DNA of 64,000 nt, taken from CAZKEW01 sp964558915. Lineage in GTDB: Bacteria; Acidobacteriota; Aminicenantia; Aminicenantales; UBA8522. Where the stretch lies: contig CAZLFV010000001.1 of NCBI GenBank assembly GCA_964558915.1, forward strand, positions 62,001 to 126,000, given 5' to 3'. Position 1 is the stretch's first letter, and each line of letters opens with the position of its first letter. Positions 25,858 through 34,740 of the stretch are shown here, piece by piece. The notes beneath the pieces are model-generated. The model did not search any database, was not told where the DNA came from, and saw only the letters and a program-made list of their open reading frames with translations. A program made the translations under genes and the position numbers.

Positions 25858-27183
25858 ATGGCCGAAATTCAGCCTTTCAAAGGCCTTCGCTATAACACGA
25901 AAAAGGTTGACCTAAAAAATGTCATTACCGAGCCCTATGACCGGATTACACCGGCGATGCAGGAAGCTTATTACAAGAGAAGTCTTTATAATATCGTCCG
26001 CATTATCCTGGGAAAAGACGATGATCCCGAGCTTGCCGAAAAGGATAAGTATGCCCGGGCTGATTTTTACCTAAAACGATGGGAAAAAGAGGGTTTATTT
26101 GTCCGCGAGGACAAAAAAGCGGTCTATGTTTATGACCAGGAATACACGGTGAATGGCACCGCCAAAAAAAGGCGCGGCCTCATCGCCAGGGTCAAGCTGG
26201 AAGATTTTGCCTCCAAGAGAGTTCTGCCCCACGAAAAAACATTTCCCAAACACAAAGAGGACCGGCTCAGGCTGTTGCGCGCCACGCACACGAACACTGA
26301 GCAGGTTTTTCTTCTCTACACCGATGACAATAAAAAAGTGGGCCGGGCCATCGAACGGGCGCTCGAAAAAGCAGAGCTGGCCGGAGATGTCCGGGATGAG
26401 GATGGCCATCGGAACCGACTGTGGGCGATCAAAAATGAAAACGACATCAGCCGCATCCAGCGGACCATGGCAGATAAAATTCTAATCATCGCCGACGGCC
26501 ATCACCGCTACGAGACTTCGCTCAATTACCGGCGGGAAATGCTCCAGAAGCTCCGGTCCGCCAAAGGAGACGAGGCCTTCAACTATATTATGATGACTCT
26601 CTTTGACCTCAATGACCCCGGCCTTGTCATTCTCCCGACCTACCGTTTTGTCAGAGGCCTGGAGAAATTTAGCCAGGAGGATTTTAAAACCCTCTTTTCC
26701 ACGGATTTTGAAATCTCTGAGCTCGCCGAGGTCTCTGTTTCCGACCAACCCGCTTTGGCCAAGGTCCGCGCCAAAATAGATAAAGAGAGCCATACCTTTG
26801 GCGCTTTCTTCGTCGGCTCAAAAAAAGTTTTTCTGCTGCGTCTTAAATCCGAGGAGATTCTGGATAAGGAGGTTGACCCGGGAAAATCTGCGGAATGGAG
26901 AAGACTGGACGTCGCTATCCTCCATTCTCTAATCATTGATAAGCTGGCAGTCTTTACCGAGAAGCCTTTCGTCCAGGATGAGCAGGTCGGGTATATCCGG
27001 AACCTGCAGGAAGGATTAAAGAAGGTCGCCGACGGCGAATGGCAGGTGATCTTCCTCCTCAAGCCGTGTTCCCTTCAGCAGATCAGACAGGTCGTGGAGA
27101 AGGGCGAGCTTATGCCCCACAAATCCACAGACTTCTTTCCCAAACTGAAGTCGGGACTCGTGCTTAACCCGTTGGAGGATTAG
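25858..27183 (+). CDS. DUF1015 family protein
   Basis: A 441-residue protein of the DUF1015 family. The N-terminus KGLRYN and the block IADGHHRYETSLNYR are the conserved features. A characterised biochemical role is not known to me; the family often sits beside serA and a class V aminotransferase, as here, where the gap is 44 bases with GGAGAA before the ATG. A function in serine or phosphoserine metabolism is therefore an inference from neighbours. No membrane segment or signal peptide. Confidence 0.85.
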   Translation: MAEIQPFKGLRYNTKKVDLKNVITEPYDRITPAMQEAYYKRSLYNIVRIILGKDDDPELAEKDKYARADFYLKRWEKEGLFVREDKKAVYVYDQEYTVNGTAKKRRGLIARVKLEDFASKRVLPHEKTFPKHKEDRLRLLRATHTNTEQVFLLYTDDNKKVGRAIERALEKAELAGDVRDEDGHRNRLWAIKNENDISRIQRTMADKILIIADGHHRYETSLNYRREMLQKLRSAKGDEAFNYIMMTLFDLNDPGLVILPTYRFVRGLEKFSQEDFKTLFSTDFEISELAEVSVSDQPALAKVRAKIDKESHTFGAFFVGSKKVFLLRLKSEEILDKEVDPGKSAEWRRLDVAILHSLIIDKLAVFTEKPFVQDEQVGYIRNLQEGLKKVADGEWQVIFLLKPCSLQQIRQVVEKGELMPHKSTDFFPKLKSGLVLNPLED

Positions 27184-27213
27184 CCCAAAACCGCGAAAAA
27201 ATTAGGAAACACG

Positions 27214-28371
27214 ATGGTCTATCTTGATAACAATGCGACAACGCCACTGGATTCAGCCGTGGCCGAAAAGATGTGCTGGTTTCTTAAGGAGCATTTCGGA
27301 AACCCGTCTTCGCTTTATCCTATCGGAAGAGCTGTCAGGGACATCATCACAGAGGCGAGGGAGACGGTCGCGAAGGCCCTGGCCGCGCACCGCAACGAAA
27401 TTATATTCACGGGCTCAGGGACAGAGTCGGACAATTTTGCCATTCGCGGAGTGATCGACACGTTTCCCGAGAAGAACGAGATCATCACCTCGACCATCGA
27501 GCATCTTGCCGTCCTCCGGGTGGCCAATTATCTGGAAAAAAAAGGAGTCAAGGTCACTTATGTGCCCGTTGACCGGCTGGGAACAGTGGACCTTGATTTC
27601 CTCAAGGATTCGATCACGCCACGAACGGCCCTCATCTCGATTATGCTGGCCAATAATGAAATTGGGACGATCCAGCCGATTGAACAGATTGTGAAAATTG
27701 CCCGGGACAAAGGTGTCTTAGTGCACACAGATGCCGTCCAAGCCTTTGGAAAAATGGACCTGAACGTCGAGAAACTCGGTGTTGACCTTCTTTCCGTGTC
27801 CGCCCACAAAATTTATGGGCCTAAGGGCGTAGGCGCTCTATATGTCCGTAGGGGAGTCGATATTTGCCCGTTCATCCAGGGAGGGCATCAAGAACGGGGG
27901 ATGCGGGCGGGCACAGAAAACACAATCGGAATTGTCGGGTTCGGGGAATCGGCACGGATTTTGATGGAAAGAGGCAGAAAAGACAGGGACAGGATAGAAA
28001 GGCTCGCTGAGTCATTGAAAAAAGGGATCGAGGCGACCATCCCCAAAACGAAGTTCAACGGACATCCCGATAAAAGGGTCAAGAATACTCTGAACTTTTC
28101 TTTCCTCGGCCTCGAGGCGGAAGCTATCCTTCTGGCTTTGGCGACCAAGGGGATTTGCGTTTCCACCGGCTCGGCCTGTTCGGAAGAATCCGAAGATGTC
28201 TCTCATGTCCTCCTGTCCATAGGGCTGCGGCCTGAAATCGCGCGTTCCTCGGTCAGGATGTCTCTTGGCCGGTTCAACACGGACGAAGATATCCAGGTAG
28301 TTCTCCGGGAGCTTCCAGGGATAATCGAGAAGCTCCGGCAGATATCCGCTTTTGAACCGGATGAGGAATAG
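27214..28371 (+). CDS. Cysteine desulfurase (NifS/IscS family)
   Basis: Removes sulfur from cysteine for iron-sulfur cluster or thiolation work. A 385-residue PLP enzyme: start YLDNNATTP, PLP Lys in SAHKIYGPKG, catalytic Cys in STGSACSEESEDVSHVL. The insertion around the Cys puts it in the NifS/IscS group rather than SufS. It is the last gene of the serine operon (gap 30 bases, AGGAAA before the ATG); no IscU or scaffold gene adjoins it. Sulfur supply for the many Fe-S proteins of this window is the likely task. Confidence 0.92.
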   Translation: MVYLDNNATTPLDSAVAEKMCWFLKEHFGNPSSLYPIGRAVRDIITEARETVAKALAAHRNEIIFTGSGTESDNFAIRGVIDTFPEKNEIITSTIEHLAVLRVANYLEKKGVKVTYVPVDRLGTVDLDFLKDSITPRTALISIMLANNEIGTIQPIEQIVKIARDKGVLVHTDAVQAFGKMDLNVEKLGVDLLSVSAHKIYGPKGVGALYVRRGVDICPFIQGGHQERGMRAGTENTIGIVGFGESARILMERGRKDRDRIERLAESLKKGIEATIPKTKFNGHPDKRVKNTLNFSFLGLEAEAILLALATKGICVSTGSACSEESEDVSHVLLSIGLRPEIARSSVRMSLGRFNTDEDIQVVLRELPGIIEKLRQISAFEPDEE

Positions 28372-28410
28372 GGGCCGGTTCCCCTCCTTAAAGAACTCGC
28401 TGCTGCAGTC

Positions 28411-28956
28411 CTATTTTAGGGCGGAGCGACGGAGCTGCTCGAGATAGACCCGCCGTACCTCGAGGAAGAATTTCCCGTACCCTTCCCGTTTGAAATCCGG
28501 GTACGTCCAGTCGAGTATCTTAATCCCCTGCTTGCTGAATAGAAATTCAAGGTGGCCATAGATTCCCTGGGAGAGGGGGATGCGGTGGGAAAAATCTTTG
28601 GCTGTGGCCATGATGAGCGCCGAGGCGGTGAGAATGCCGGGGTCGATATTGACCACCCTGAAATTTTTCCCCGACTCTTGCCTGATCTTTTTTTCGAGAG
28701 CATTTGTCTGGATTTTCAGATTGCTCAATGTGTCGGGCGAAACAAGTTCGACAAAACTCAAGAATACCCTTTCCAGGTTGGTCCTCATTTGCTCTTCGTA
28801 ATAATTTGTGAGATCAAACGGAAAAAGGGGACTTTTAAGATCAGTCGAGCCGAAGAGCGCCTGGAGCTCCTTCTCCGCCCTTTCAAAATAAGCCGCTTGG
28901 GATGAAATGATGCCGACGATCAGTTTGGCAGGGGGAAAAGATTTCGGCTCAGCCAT
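28411..28956 (-). CDS. DUF4416 family protein
   Basis: A 181-residue protein of unknown function with the DUF4416 pattern: KLIVGIISS at the N-terminus, FPFDLTNYYEEQM in the middle and LDWTYPDFK near the C-terminus. The open frame begins at 29070, but the first 38 codons overlap the asnS promoter, so MAEPKS at 28956 is the better start. Members occur mostly in anaerobic and deep-branching bacteria; no activity is known to me. Confidence 0.75.
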   Translation of the reverse strand: MAEPKSFPPAKLIVGIISSQAAYFERAEKELQALFGSTDLKSPLFPFDLTNYYEEQMRTNLERVFLSFVELVSPDTLSNLKIQTNALEKKIRQESGKNFRVVNIDPGILTASALIMATAKDFSHRIPLSQGIYGHLEFLFSKQGIKILDWTYPDFKREGYGKFFLEVRRVYLEQLRRSALK

Positions 28957-29048
28957 TTTTATATACATAAAATAAAACCGCTGAAAACGCAACCAAAGAT
29001 ACGCCAGACCTAGCGGGGCGGTGAATCCGCTGAGAGCTGTTCGTTTAT

Positions 29049-29077
29049 TTGACCTACTTTTTTCAATCACTTATAAT
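29049..29077 (+). promoter_or_regulatory. Strong promoter for a leaderless asnS transcript
   Basis: TTGACC at 29049-29054, an exact 17-base spacer and a perfect TATAAT at 29072-29077. The ATG at 29087 is 9 bases after the -10 box and no Shine-Dalgarno lies between, so the predicted transcription start falls within about three bases of the start codon. Confidence 0.75.
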
Positions 29078-29086
29078 GGGTGCGCC

Positions 29087-30379
29087 ATGAAATGGGTATA
29101 TATCGAGGAAATCGGCGGGCACGCTGGCGAAGACGTTGAAATCAGGGGCTGGGTCTATAACAAGCGCTCCAGCGGCAAGGTCCGGTTTCTCCTGGTCAGA
29201 GACGGTACCGGGATCATCCAGGCCACAATCGCCAGTGAGTTCAAAGATCATCCGCTTTTCCAACAGTTCGATGTTTTAACGCAGGAGTCTTCGGTCATTG
29301 TTCGAGGATCGGTCAGGGAAGAAAAAAGGGCACCGGGCGGCCATGAAATCAGCATTCAAGATATGGAAACACTCCAGGTCGCCCTTGACTACCCTATCAC
29401 TCCGAAGGAACACAGCACGCCCTTTTTGATGGAGCACCGGCATCTTTGGCTCCGCTCCCGCAAGCAGCATGCGGCTCTTCAGGTCAGGGCCGAGCTCATC
29501 AAGGCCATCCGCGATTTTTTTGACAATCGCGGGTTCCGGCTTATGGATACGCCGATTCTCACCCCGAGCTCATGTGAAGGCACCACAACGCTTTTTGAGA
29601 CGGAGTATTTTGACCAGAAGGCTTACCTCAGTCAGAGCGGGCAGCTCTATAACGAGGCTACCGCCATGGCCTTCGGAAAAGTCTACTGTTTTGGGCCGAC
29701 TTTCCGGGCCGAGAAATCAAAGACGCGGCGCCACCTGATCGAATTCTGGATGGTCGAGCCCGAAGTGGCCTTTGCCAAGCTCGATGATACAATCGAGCTA
29801 GCCCAGGATCTTGTCCTCTTTATCCTGGGAAGAGTCCTTGAAAAAAGGCGGCAAGAGCTCGAGGTCCTGGAACGGGATACCACGTCGCTTGAAAAAATCA
29901 AGAAGCCTTTTCCGCGCGTGACCTACGAGGAAGTGCTCGGGCTGCTTCAACAAAAGGGCTCCTCAATGGCTTGGGGAGACGATTTCGGGGCCCCTGAAGA
30001 AACCTTGATTTCCGAGATCTTTGACAGTCCCGTGTGCGTCACCCATTTTCCCTCCAAGACCAAGGCTTTTTACATGCAGCCGGACGAAAAACGGCCTGAC
30101 CTGGCCCTTGGCGTGGACGTTTTGGCCTCCGAGGGTTACGGCGAGATTATCGGCGGTGGACAACGCATTCATGACCTTGGGCTCCTGGAGAAGCGAATCA
30201 AAGAATATAATTTGCCCCCGCAGGCATATGAGTGGTACTTGGACCTCAGAAAATACGGGAGTGTCCCCCACTCCGGTTTTGGCCTCGGGGTCGAGAGAAC
30301 CCTTGCTTGGATCTGCGGCATCAAGCACATCCGCGAGACCATTCCCTTCCCCCGTCTTCTTTACCGCATTTATCCGTAA
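29087..30379 (+). CDS. asnS: Asparaginyl-tRNA synthetase
   Basis: Charges tRNA-Asn. A 430-residue class IIb synthetase: N-terminal OB-fold anticodon domain (EIRGWVYNKRSSGKVRFLLVRDGTG region), then the catalytic core with FRAEKSKTRRHLIEFWMVEPE (motif 2) and GLGVERTLAWICG (motif 3). LTPSSCEGTT fits AsnRS rather than AspRS. The frame opens at 29021, but ATG 29087 is chosen from the promoter and from the conserved N-terminus. It stands alone as a single gene with its own strong promoter. Confidence 0.93.
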   Translation: MKWVYIEEIGGHAGEDVEIRGWVYNKRSSGKVRFLLVRDGTGIIQATIASEFKDHPLFQQFDVLTQESSVIVRGSVREEKRAPGGHEISIQDMETLQVALDYPITPKEHSTPFLMEHRHLWLRSRKQHAALQVRAELIKAIRDFFDNRGFRLMDTPILTPSSCEGTTTLFETEYFDQKAYLSQSGQLYNEATAMAFGKVYCFGPTFRAEKSKTRRHLIEFWMVEPEVAFAKLDDTIELAQDLVLFILGRVLEKRRQELEVLERDTTSLEKIKKPFPRVTYEEVLGLLQQKGSSMAWGDDFGAPEETLISEIFDSPVCVTHFPSKTKAFYMQPDEKRPDLALGVDVLASEGYGEIIGGGQRIHDLGLLEKRIKEYNLPPQAYEWYLDLRKYGSVPHSGFGLGVERTLAWICGIKHIRETIPFPRLLYRIYP

Positions 30380-30437
30380 AAGAAGAGTCAATTTTCCATG
30401 AGGATAATAATTATTCAGTGCAGGAACGAGTCCAGGG

Positions 30438-31865
30438 ATGCCGCTTTTGAGCGGCCGGGCTGAATCTGAGTGTCCTGAAAAGGAAAACCAGGCCTCTAAC
30501 ACAATGGACAGACACCAGGATTCAGGCGGGCCCCGCGGAGGCAGAGGCAAAACCGTCTCCCTGGCGACGTTCGGCTGCGCCAAGAACCTCGTCGATAGCG
30601 AAGTGATGCTCGGATACCTCCGCCGGGCCGGCTATAGCGTTCTTCCAGTCCCGGATAGAGCCGATGTCATTATTTTGAATACTTGTGGGTTTATCGGTCT
30701 GGCCAAAGAAGAAGCGGCGCAGGCGTTGAAGGAAGCAGCCGCCCATAAAAGAAGAGACAATAGCAAAACTATCATTGCGACAGGATGCTATGTCGAAAGG
30801 TTCGGAGAAGGCCTCAGGTCAGAATACCCGGAGGTCGATGTCTGGCTCGGAGTGAAGGACTTTGACAAGATCGTCCAGGCCATAGAGGGCCGGAGCTTCC
30901 GTCGCGGCAAGGAGACTTTCCTCTGCAGCCACAAAACGCCCCGGCTGATTTCAACCCCTCCTTCTTGGGCTTATGTCAAAATCTCAGAAGGCTGCTCTCA
31001 TGAGTGCGCTTTTTGCGCCATCCCTCTGATCAAAGGCCCTTACCGGTCCCGCCCCCTTTCCTCCATCGTCGCCGAGGCCCGCGAGCTTGGCCGTCGCGGG
31101 ATTAAAGAAATAAACCTGATCTCCCAGGACACCACGTATTTCGGCCATGATAAGGGGATAAACAACGGCCTGGTGAGGCTCCTGCGCCGGCTTATTGACG
31201 TTCCCGGCCTCAGCTGGATCCGTTTTCTCTATGGCTACCCCGAGGAAATCACAGATGACCTGCTCGAAATTATGGCGGATAAAAAAATCTGCGCCTACCT
31301 CGATATCCCGTTCCAGCATGCGGACAGCCGCGTCCTCAGAGCAATGAGAAGGAGCACGGACGGCAAAAGAGGTCTTGCCTTGATCGAAAAAATCCGCAAA
31401 AGGCTCCCTGATGTCGCCCTCCGGACTTCACTCATCGTCGGTTTCCCCAGCGAGGGGCGGAAAGAATTCGAGACTCTCAAGGCTTTTGTGCGGACAGCGC
31501 GATTCGATCACCTGGGTGTTTTCACGTATTCCCCAGAGGATGGGACAAATTCTTTCAGGTTGGGCAACCCAGTTTCCGAGCAGGATAAAGCCTCCAGGCA
31601 AGAAGAGATCATGTGGATTCAGGCAGGAATATCAGCGGAAAACAACAAGAAATACCTGAAGCGCAGGATCGAAGTCTTGATTGACAATCCATTCACGCAT
31701 CGCCAGAAGCCGTTCTCAGGCCGGGCCCGGTTTCAAGCTCCGGAAGTGGACGGAGTGGTTTATATCCAGGAAAACAGGCACACATCCCATGAGCTTAGGC
31801 CTTTGGAAACAGTTGAAATAGTCGCCGCAGATGTATATGATCTTCACGGAAAAATAGTTCCATGA
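30438..31865 (+). CDS. rimO: Ribosomal protein S12 methylthiotransferase
   Basis: Adds a methylthio group to Asp88 of ribosomal protein S12. A 475-residue radical SAM enzyme: N-terminal MTTase domain with Cys in FGCAKNLVDSE, NTCGFI and GCYVERF; SAM cluster CSHECAFC; C-terminal TRAM domain. The PYRSRP and QDTTYFG blocks favour RimO over MiaB. The conserved core begins near residue 38, so ATG 30504 (residue 23) may be the real start; neither has a good ribosome-binding site. First of six tightly packed genes. Confidence 0.92.
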   Translation: MPLLSGRAESECPEKENQASNTMDRHQDSGGPRGGRGKTVSLATFGCAKNLVDSEVMLGYLRRAGYSVLPVPDRADVIILNTCGFIGLAKEEAAQALKEAAAHKRRDNSKTIIATGCYVERFGEGLRSEYPEVDVWLGVKDFDKIVQAIEGRSFRRGKETFLCSHKTPRLISTPPSWAYVKISEGCSHECAFCAIPLIKGPYRSRPLSSIVAEARELGRRGIKEINLISQDTTYFGHDKGINNGLVRLLRRLIDVPGLSWIRFLYGYPEEITDDLLEIMADKKICAYLDIPFQHADSRVLRAMRRSTDGKRGLALIEKIRKRLPDVALRTSLIVGFPSEGRKEFETLKAFVRTARFDHLGVFTYSPEDGTNSFRLGNPVSEQDKASRQEEIMWIQAGISAENNKKYLKRRIEVLIDNPFTHRQKPFSGRARFQAPEVDGVVYIQENRHTSHELRPLETVEIVAADVYDLHGKIVP

Positions 31866-32311
31866 AAGTCGTGGGGAGGGTGATCGCCACCTTTTTTGGA
31901 ATCGGGTTTTTCCCTGTCGCCCCCGGAACAGCGGCAAGTCTCGCCGTCGTCTTGATCTACAAATTTCTCCTCGCTCCTTTGCCTTGGGCTTTTGTCTTTG
32001 TCTTGCTTTTCCTGCTCGGTATCCTTGGTCTGGTTTCCTCCGCTTTTTATTCCTCGGAACTCGGGGAGAAAGATCCCAGGAGAATTGTCATTGATGAAGT
32101 GTGCGGCCAGCTTCTGGCCCTGATTTTTGTGCCGCCGACGTGGACTGCTCTGGGCCTTTCCTTTGCTCTGTTCCGTTTTTTTGATATCGTCAAGCCCTGG
32201 CCCGTCACCAAATCTGAAAAGCTCCGCGGAGGCTGGGGGATCATGGTGGATGACCTCATGGCTGCGGCGATTTCCCTGATTATCCTCCAGGCTTACCTTT
32301 ATCTGAAGTGA
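31862..32311 (+). CDS. pgpA: Phosphatidylglycerophosphatase A
   Basis: Dephosphorylates phosphatidylglycerol phosphate in the membrane. A 149-residue protein with three to four hydrophobic segments and the family marks FFPVAPGTAAS at the N-terminus and VIDEVCGQL near 70; RFFDIVKPWPV follows. It overlaps rimO and cinA by 4 bases each. With plsY and gpsA downstream, the operon covers several steps of phospholipid synthesis. Confidence 0.92.
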   Translation: MKVVGRVIATFFGIGFFPVAPGTAASLAVVLIYKFLLAPLPWAFVFVLLFLLGILGLVSSAFYSSELGEKDPRRIVIDEVCGQLLALIFVPPTWTALGLSFALFRFFDIVKPWPVTKSEKLRGGWGIMVDDLMAAAISLIILQAYLYLK

Positions 32312-33591
32312 ACAGAAGCGTTCCGGACAAAGTCGAAATTATCGCTATCGGCTCAGAATTACTCACGCCATATTATCAAGACACCAACTCGCTCTATTTG
32401 ACCCAGCGCCTGAATGAGCTCGGTTTCGATGTCGCGTTCAAGACAATCGTTGGGGATGACATAGAAAATATCCGTCTCCGAATCAAAAAAGCTCTTGAGC
32501 AATCCGACCTTGTTCTCGCCATCGGCGGACTTGGCCCCACAGGGGATGATAGAACCCGGGAGGCACTTGCCGCCGTCTTGAACAGGAAGCTCGTCTTGGA
32601 CAAAGACATTCTCCGAAGAATCGAAGAGCGGTTCAGGCGGAGACGCATTCCCATGCCCGCTGCCAATCGGAAGCAAGCTTACCTCGTTCAAGGTGCTGAC
32701 GCCTTACCCAACCTGAGCGGGACAGCGCCCGGTCAATGGCTTGAGGCGGGAGGAAAAACAATCGTTCTGCTCCCCGGGCCGCCGGGTGAACTTAAGCCGA
32801 TGTTTGAGGAATCGGTATGGCCGCGGCTTTCGGCCAGGCGTGGGGGATATTTGGCCCGCTTGGTTCTCAAGATTGCGGGCTTGACGGAATCGCAAGTTGA
32901 GATGCTGGTTGGCGACCTCTACCCCAAAAGGCCAGATGTTCGAGTCACGATTTTGGCCTCCCCAGGTCAAATCGAGGTCCACCTGACCTCCCTTTCTCCA
33001 TCGGATGCCGCCGAGGCCGAACGGAAAATCCAGGAGCTGAAAAAGAAGCTGCTCAGGCGTCTGAAGGCCAATGTTTTTTCTGAGTCGGGCGAGGACCTGG
33101 AAGATGTCGTCGGCAGTCTCTTGAAGGAAAATAAGCAAACCCTGGCCGTGGCTGAATCTTGCTCCGGAGGATTGCTCAGCCACAGGCTGACAAATAGACC
33201 CGGTAGCTCCGATTATTTCCTGGAGGCGGTTGTGGCCTACAGCAATGCCGCCAAGACCGACCTTCTGGCTGTTTCTCCTTCGCTCATCAAGAGGCACGGC
33301 GCTGTCAGCCCCTCGGTGGCTCGAGCCATGGCCAGGGGAGTCAGAGCTAGGGCCCGTGCTGACTATGGGTTGGCAATCACTGGCATTGCCGGCCCCACTG
33401 GCGGGACACCTGAAAAGCCGGTCGGGCTTGTTTTTGTTGCCCTCGCTTGGGACGGAGGGGTTGCCGTCTGGAAATGTCTTTTTTTGGGGACAAGAAGGCA
33501 AATTAAGTTCCAATCGACCCAAAAGGCGCTGGACGTGCTCCGAAGACATCTTCTCCAGCCGAGACAAAAACGATCAGGGGAGCAAAAATGA
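32308..33591 (+). CDS. cinA: CinA family protein (MoaB-like domain plus PncC-type amidase)
   Basis: A 427-residue two-domain protein. Residues 1-170 are the MoCF/COG1058 domain (IGSELLTPYYQDTNS, GGLGPTGDD), associated with ADP-ribose pyrophosphatase activity. Residues about 270-420 are the nicotinamide mononucleotide deamidase domain (AESCSGGLLSHRLTNRPGSS, then GIAGPTGGTPEKPVG). It thus fits a role in pyridine nucleotide salvage. GTG start overlapping pgpA by 4 bases; its own stop overlaps thpR by 4. Confidence 0.92.
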   Translation: MNRSVPDKVEIIAIGSELLTPYYQDTNSLYLTQRLNELGFDVAFKTIVGDDIENIRLRIKKALEQSDLVLAIGGLGPTGDDRTREALAAVLNRKLVLDKDILRRIEERFRRRRIPMPAANRKQAYLVQGADALPNLSGTAPGQWLEAGGKTIVLLPGPPGELKPMFEESVWPRLSARRGGYLARLVLKIAGLTESQVEMLVGDLYPKRPDVRVTILASPGQIEVHLTSLSPSDAAEAERKIQELKKKLLRRLKANVFSESGEDLEDVVGSLLKENKQTLAVAESCSGGLLSHRLTNRPGSSDYFLEAVVAYSNAAKTDLLAVSPSLIKRHGAVSPSVARAMARGVRARARADYGLAITGIAGPTGGTPEKPVGLVFVALAWDGGVAVWKCLFLGTRRQIKFQSTQKALDVLRRHLLQPRQKRSGEQK

Positions 33592-34145
33592 GAGCTTTTA
33601 TCGCTATCGACCTGGACGACCGTTTGAAAAAAAATCTGGAGGCGCTCATTGATGAGCTCCGGCCCAACGGCAAGAACATCCGCTGGGTCAGTGCTCAAGG
33701 GATGCATCTCACTTTAAAGTTCTTAGGTGAAATCCCCGAACAGGATTTTTCCCGGCTCGCCGATCCGCTCAGGAATCTCGTCAAGAACCATACCGGGTTT
33801 GACCTCAGGCTCAAAGGAACAGGCTGGTTCCCGCCCGGCCGGAAAAACCCACGCGTCCTTTGGGTTGGCGTGGAGGCAGGTCCCTCCCTTGAAATCCTAC
33901 AAAAGGATATAGAAACCGCCGCAGAAAAACTTGGATTCCCGCGGGAGGCGAGAGAATTCCATCCCCACCTGACCTTGGGCCGGGTGAAATTTCCCTCTCA
34001 GCTTGATGCCGTTCTTTCAGACCTGGAAAAACACCGGGAGACGGTTTTTGGAGAGATGTGGACTTCGAAGGTCACTCTTTTTAGGAGCATCCTTAAGCCA
34101 TCAGGGGCTGAGTATAGTGTTCTTTCGGAGTTTCCCTTGGGATGA
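33588..34145 (+). CDS. thpR: RNA 2',3'-cyclic phosphodiesterase
   Basis: A 185-residue 2H phosphoesterase with the two HxTx motifs, HLTLKFLGE near residue 44 and HPHLTLGR near 126. It opens 2',3'-cyclic phosphates at RNA ends. ATGA overlaps on both sides couple it to cinA and plsY. In many genomes cinA and thpR precede recA; here recA is missing from that position and lipid genes follow. Confidence 0.9.
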   Translation: MRAFIAIDLDDRLKKNLEALIDELRPNGKNIRWVSAQGMHLTLKFLGEIPEQDFSRLADPLRNLVKNHTGFDLRLKGTGWFPPGRKNPRVLWVGVEAGPSLEILQKDIETAAEKLGFPREAREFHPHLTLGRVKFPSQLDAVLSDLEKHRETVFGEMWTSKVTLFRSILKPSGAEYSVLSEFPLG

Positions 34146-34735
34146 GCGTTCTTTTTCTTGCTTTGGCCTACTTGGTCGGGTCCATTCCCGTGGGATATCT
34201 TTTTTTTCGGATAGGCGAAAACAAAGATATTCGCGGCTTCGGCAGCCGGAGCACTGGCGCCACCAATGTTTTGAGGCTTAAGGGCTGGAAGTACGCGGTT
34301 CCTGTCGCGGTTTTGGATGTTTTGAAGGCCGCTCTTCCTGTCTGGCTGGCCTTGCAGCTTTTCGATAACACGCGAATCGCTCTCGCTGCCGCCTTTCTGG
34401 TCACACTGGGACACTGTTTTCCAGTTTTTATCAAGTTCCGCGGGGGAAAGGGCGTTTCCACAGCCATGGGGGCGTATGCTATTCTTGCGCCCGTTTCCTT
34501 TCTCTTGAGCCTGGCCGTTTTTGTGGGAACCATTGCCGCGACTCGCTTCGTCTCTTTAGGTTCGCTCCTGGCTACCTTATCCTTTCCTCTTTGGGCTTAT
34601 TTCCTTTATAATGATAGACAGGCAGCGGTTTTGGGGGTGGCCATGTTTGTCCTGATTGCGTTGCGTCATCGAGGCAACATCCAGAGATTGCTTGGAGGGC
34701 AAGAAAGAAAATTCGGACAGAGGGTGAAGATTTAA
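34142..34735 (+). CDS. plsY: Acyl-phosphate:glycerol-3-phosphate acyltransferase
   Basis: Transfers acyl groups from acyl-phosphate to glycerol-3-phosphate, the first acylation in phospholipid synthesis. A 197-residue integral membrane protein with about five hydrophobic segments. Family motifs: GSIPVGYL, GSRSTGATNVLR (motif 1), FRGGKGVSTAMG (motif 2) and LRHRGNI (motif 3). The acyl-phosphate maker PlsX is not in the window. Five bases before gpsA, which supplies its acceptor. Confidence 0.94.
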   Translation: MSVLFLALAYLVGSIPVGYLFFRIGENKDIRGFGSRSTGATNVLRLKGWKYAVPVAVLDVLKAALPVWLALQLFDNTRIALAAAFLVTLGHCFPVFIKFRGGKGVSTAMGAYAILAPVSFLLSLAVFVGTIAATRFVSLGSLLATLSFPLWAYFLYNDRQAAVLGVAMFVLIALRHRGNIQRLLGGQERKFGQRVKI

Positions 34736-34740
34736 ACGTG

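Noticed and set aside
28371..28384. GGGG/CCCC hairpin between the convergent desulfurase and DUF4416 genes as a terminator
   Set aside because: Four base pairs only and no T-tract.
32704..33567. Long open frame (287 codons) on the strand opposite cinA
   Set aside because: It is fully antisense to a well-supported gene with conserved motifs and shows no recognisable domain. Other long shadows, such as 9345-9917, 23111-23638, 56752-57429 and 57631-58218, were dropped for the same reason.
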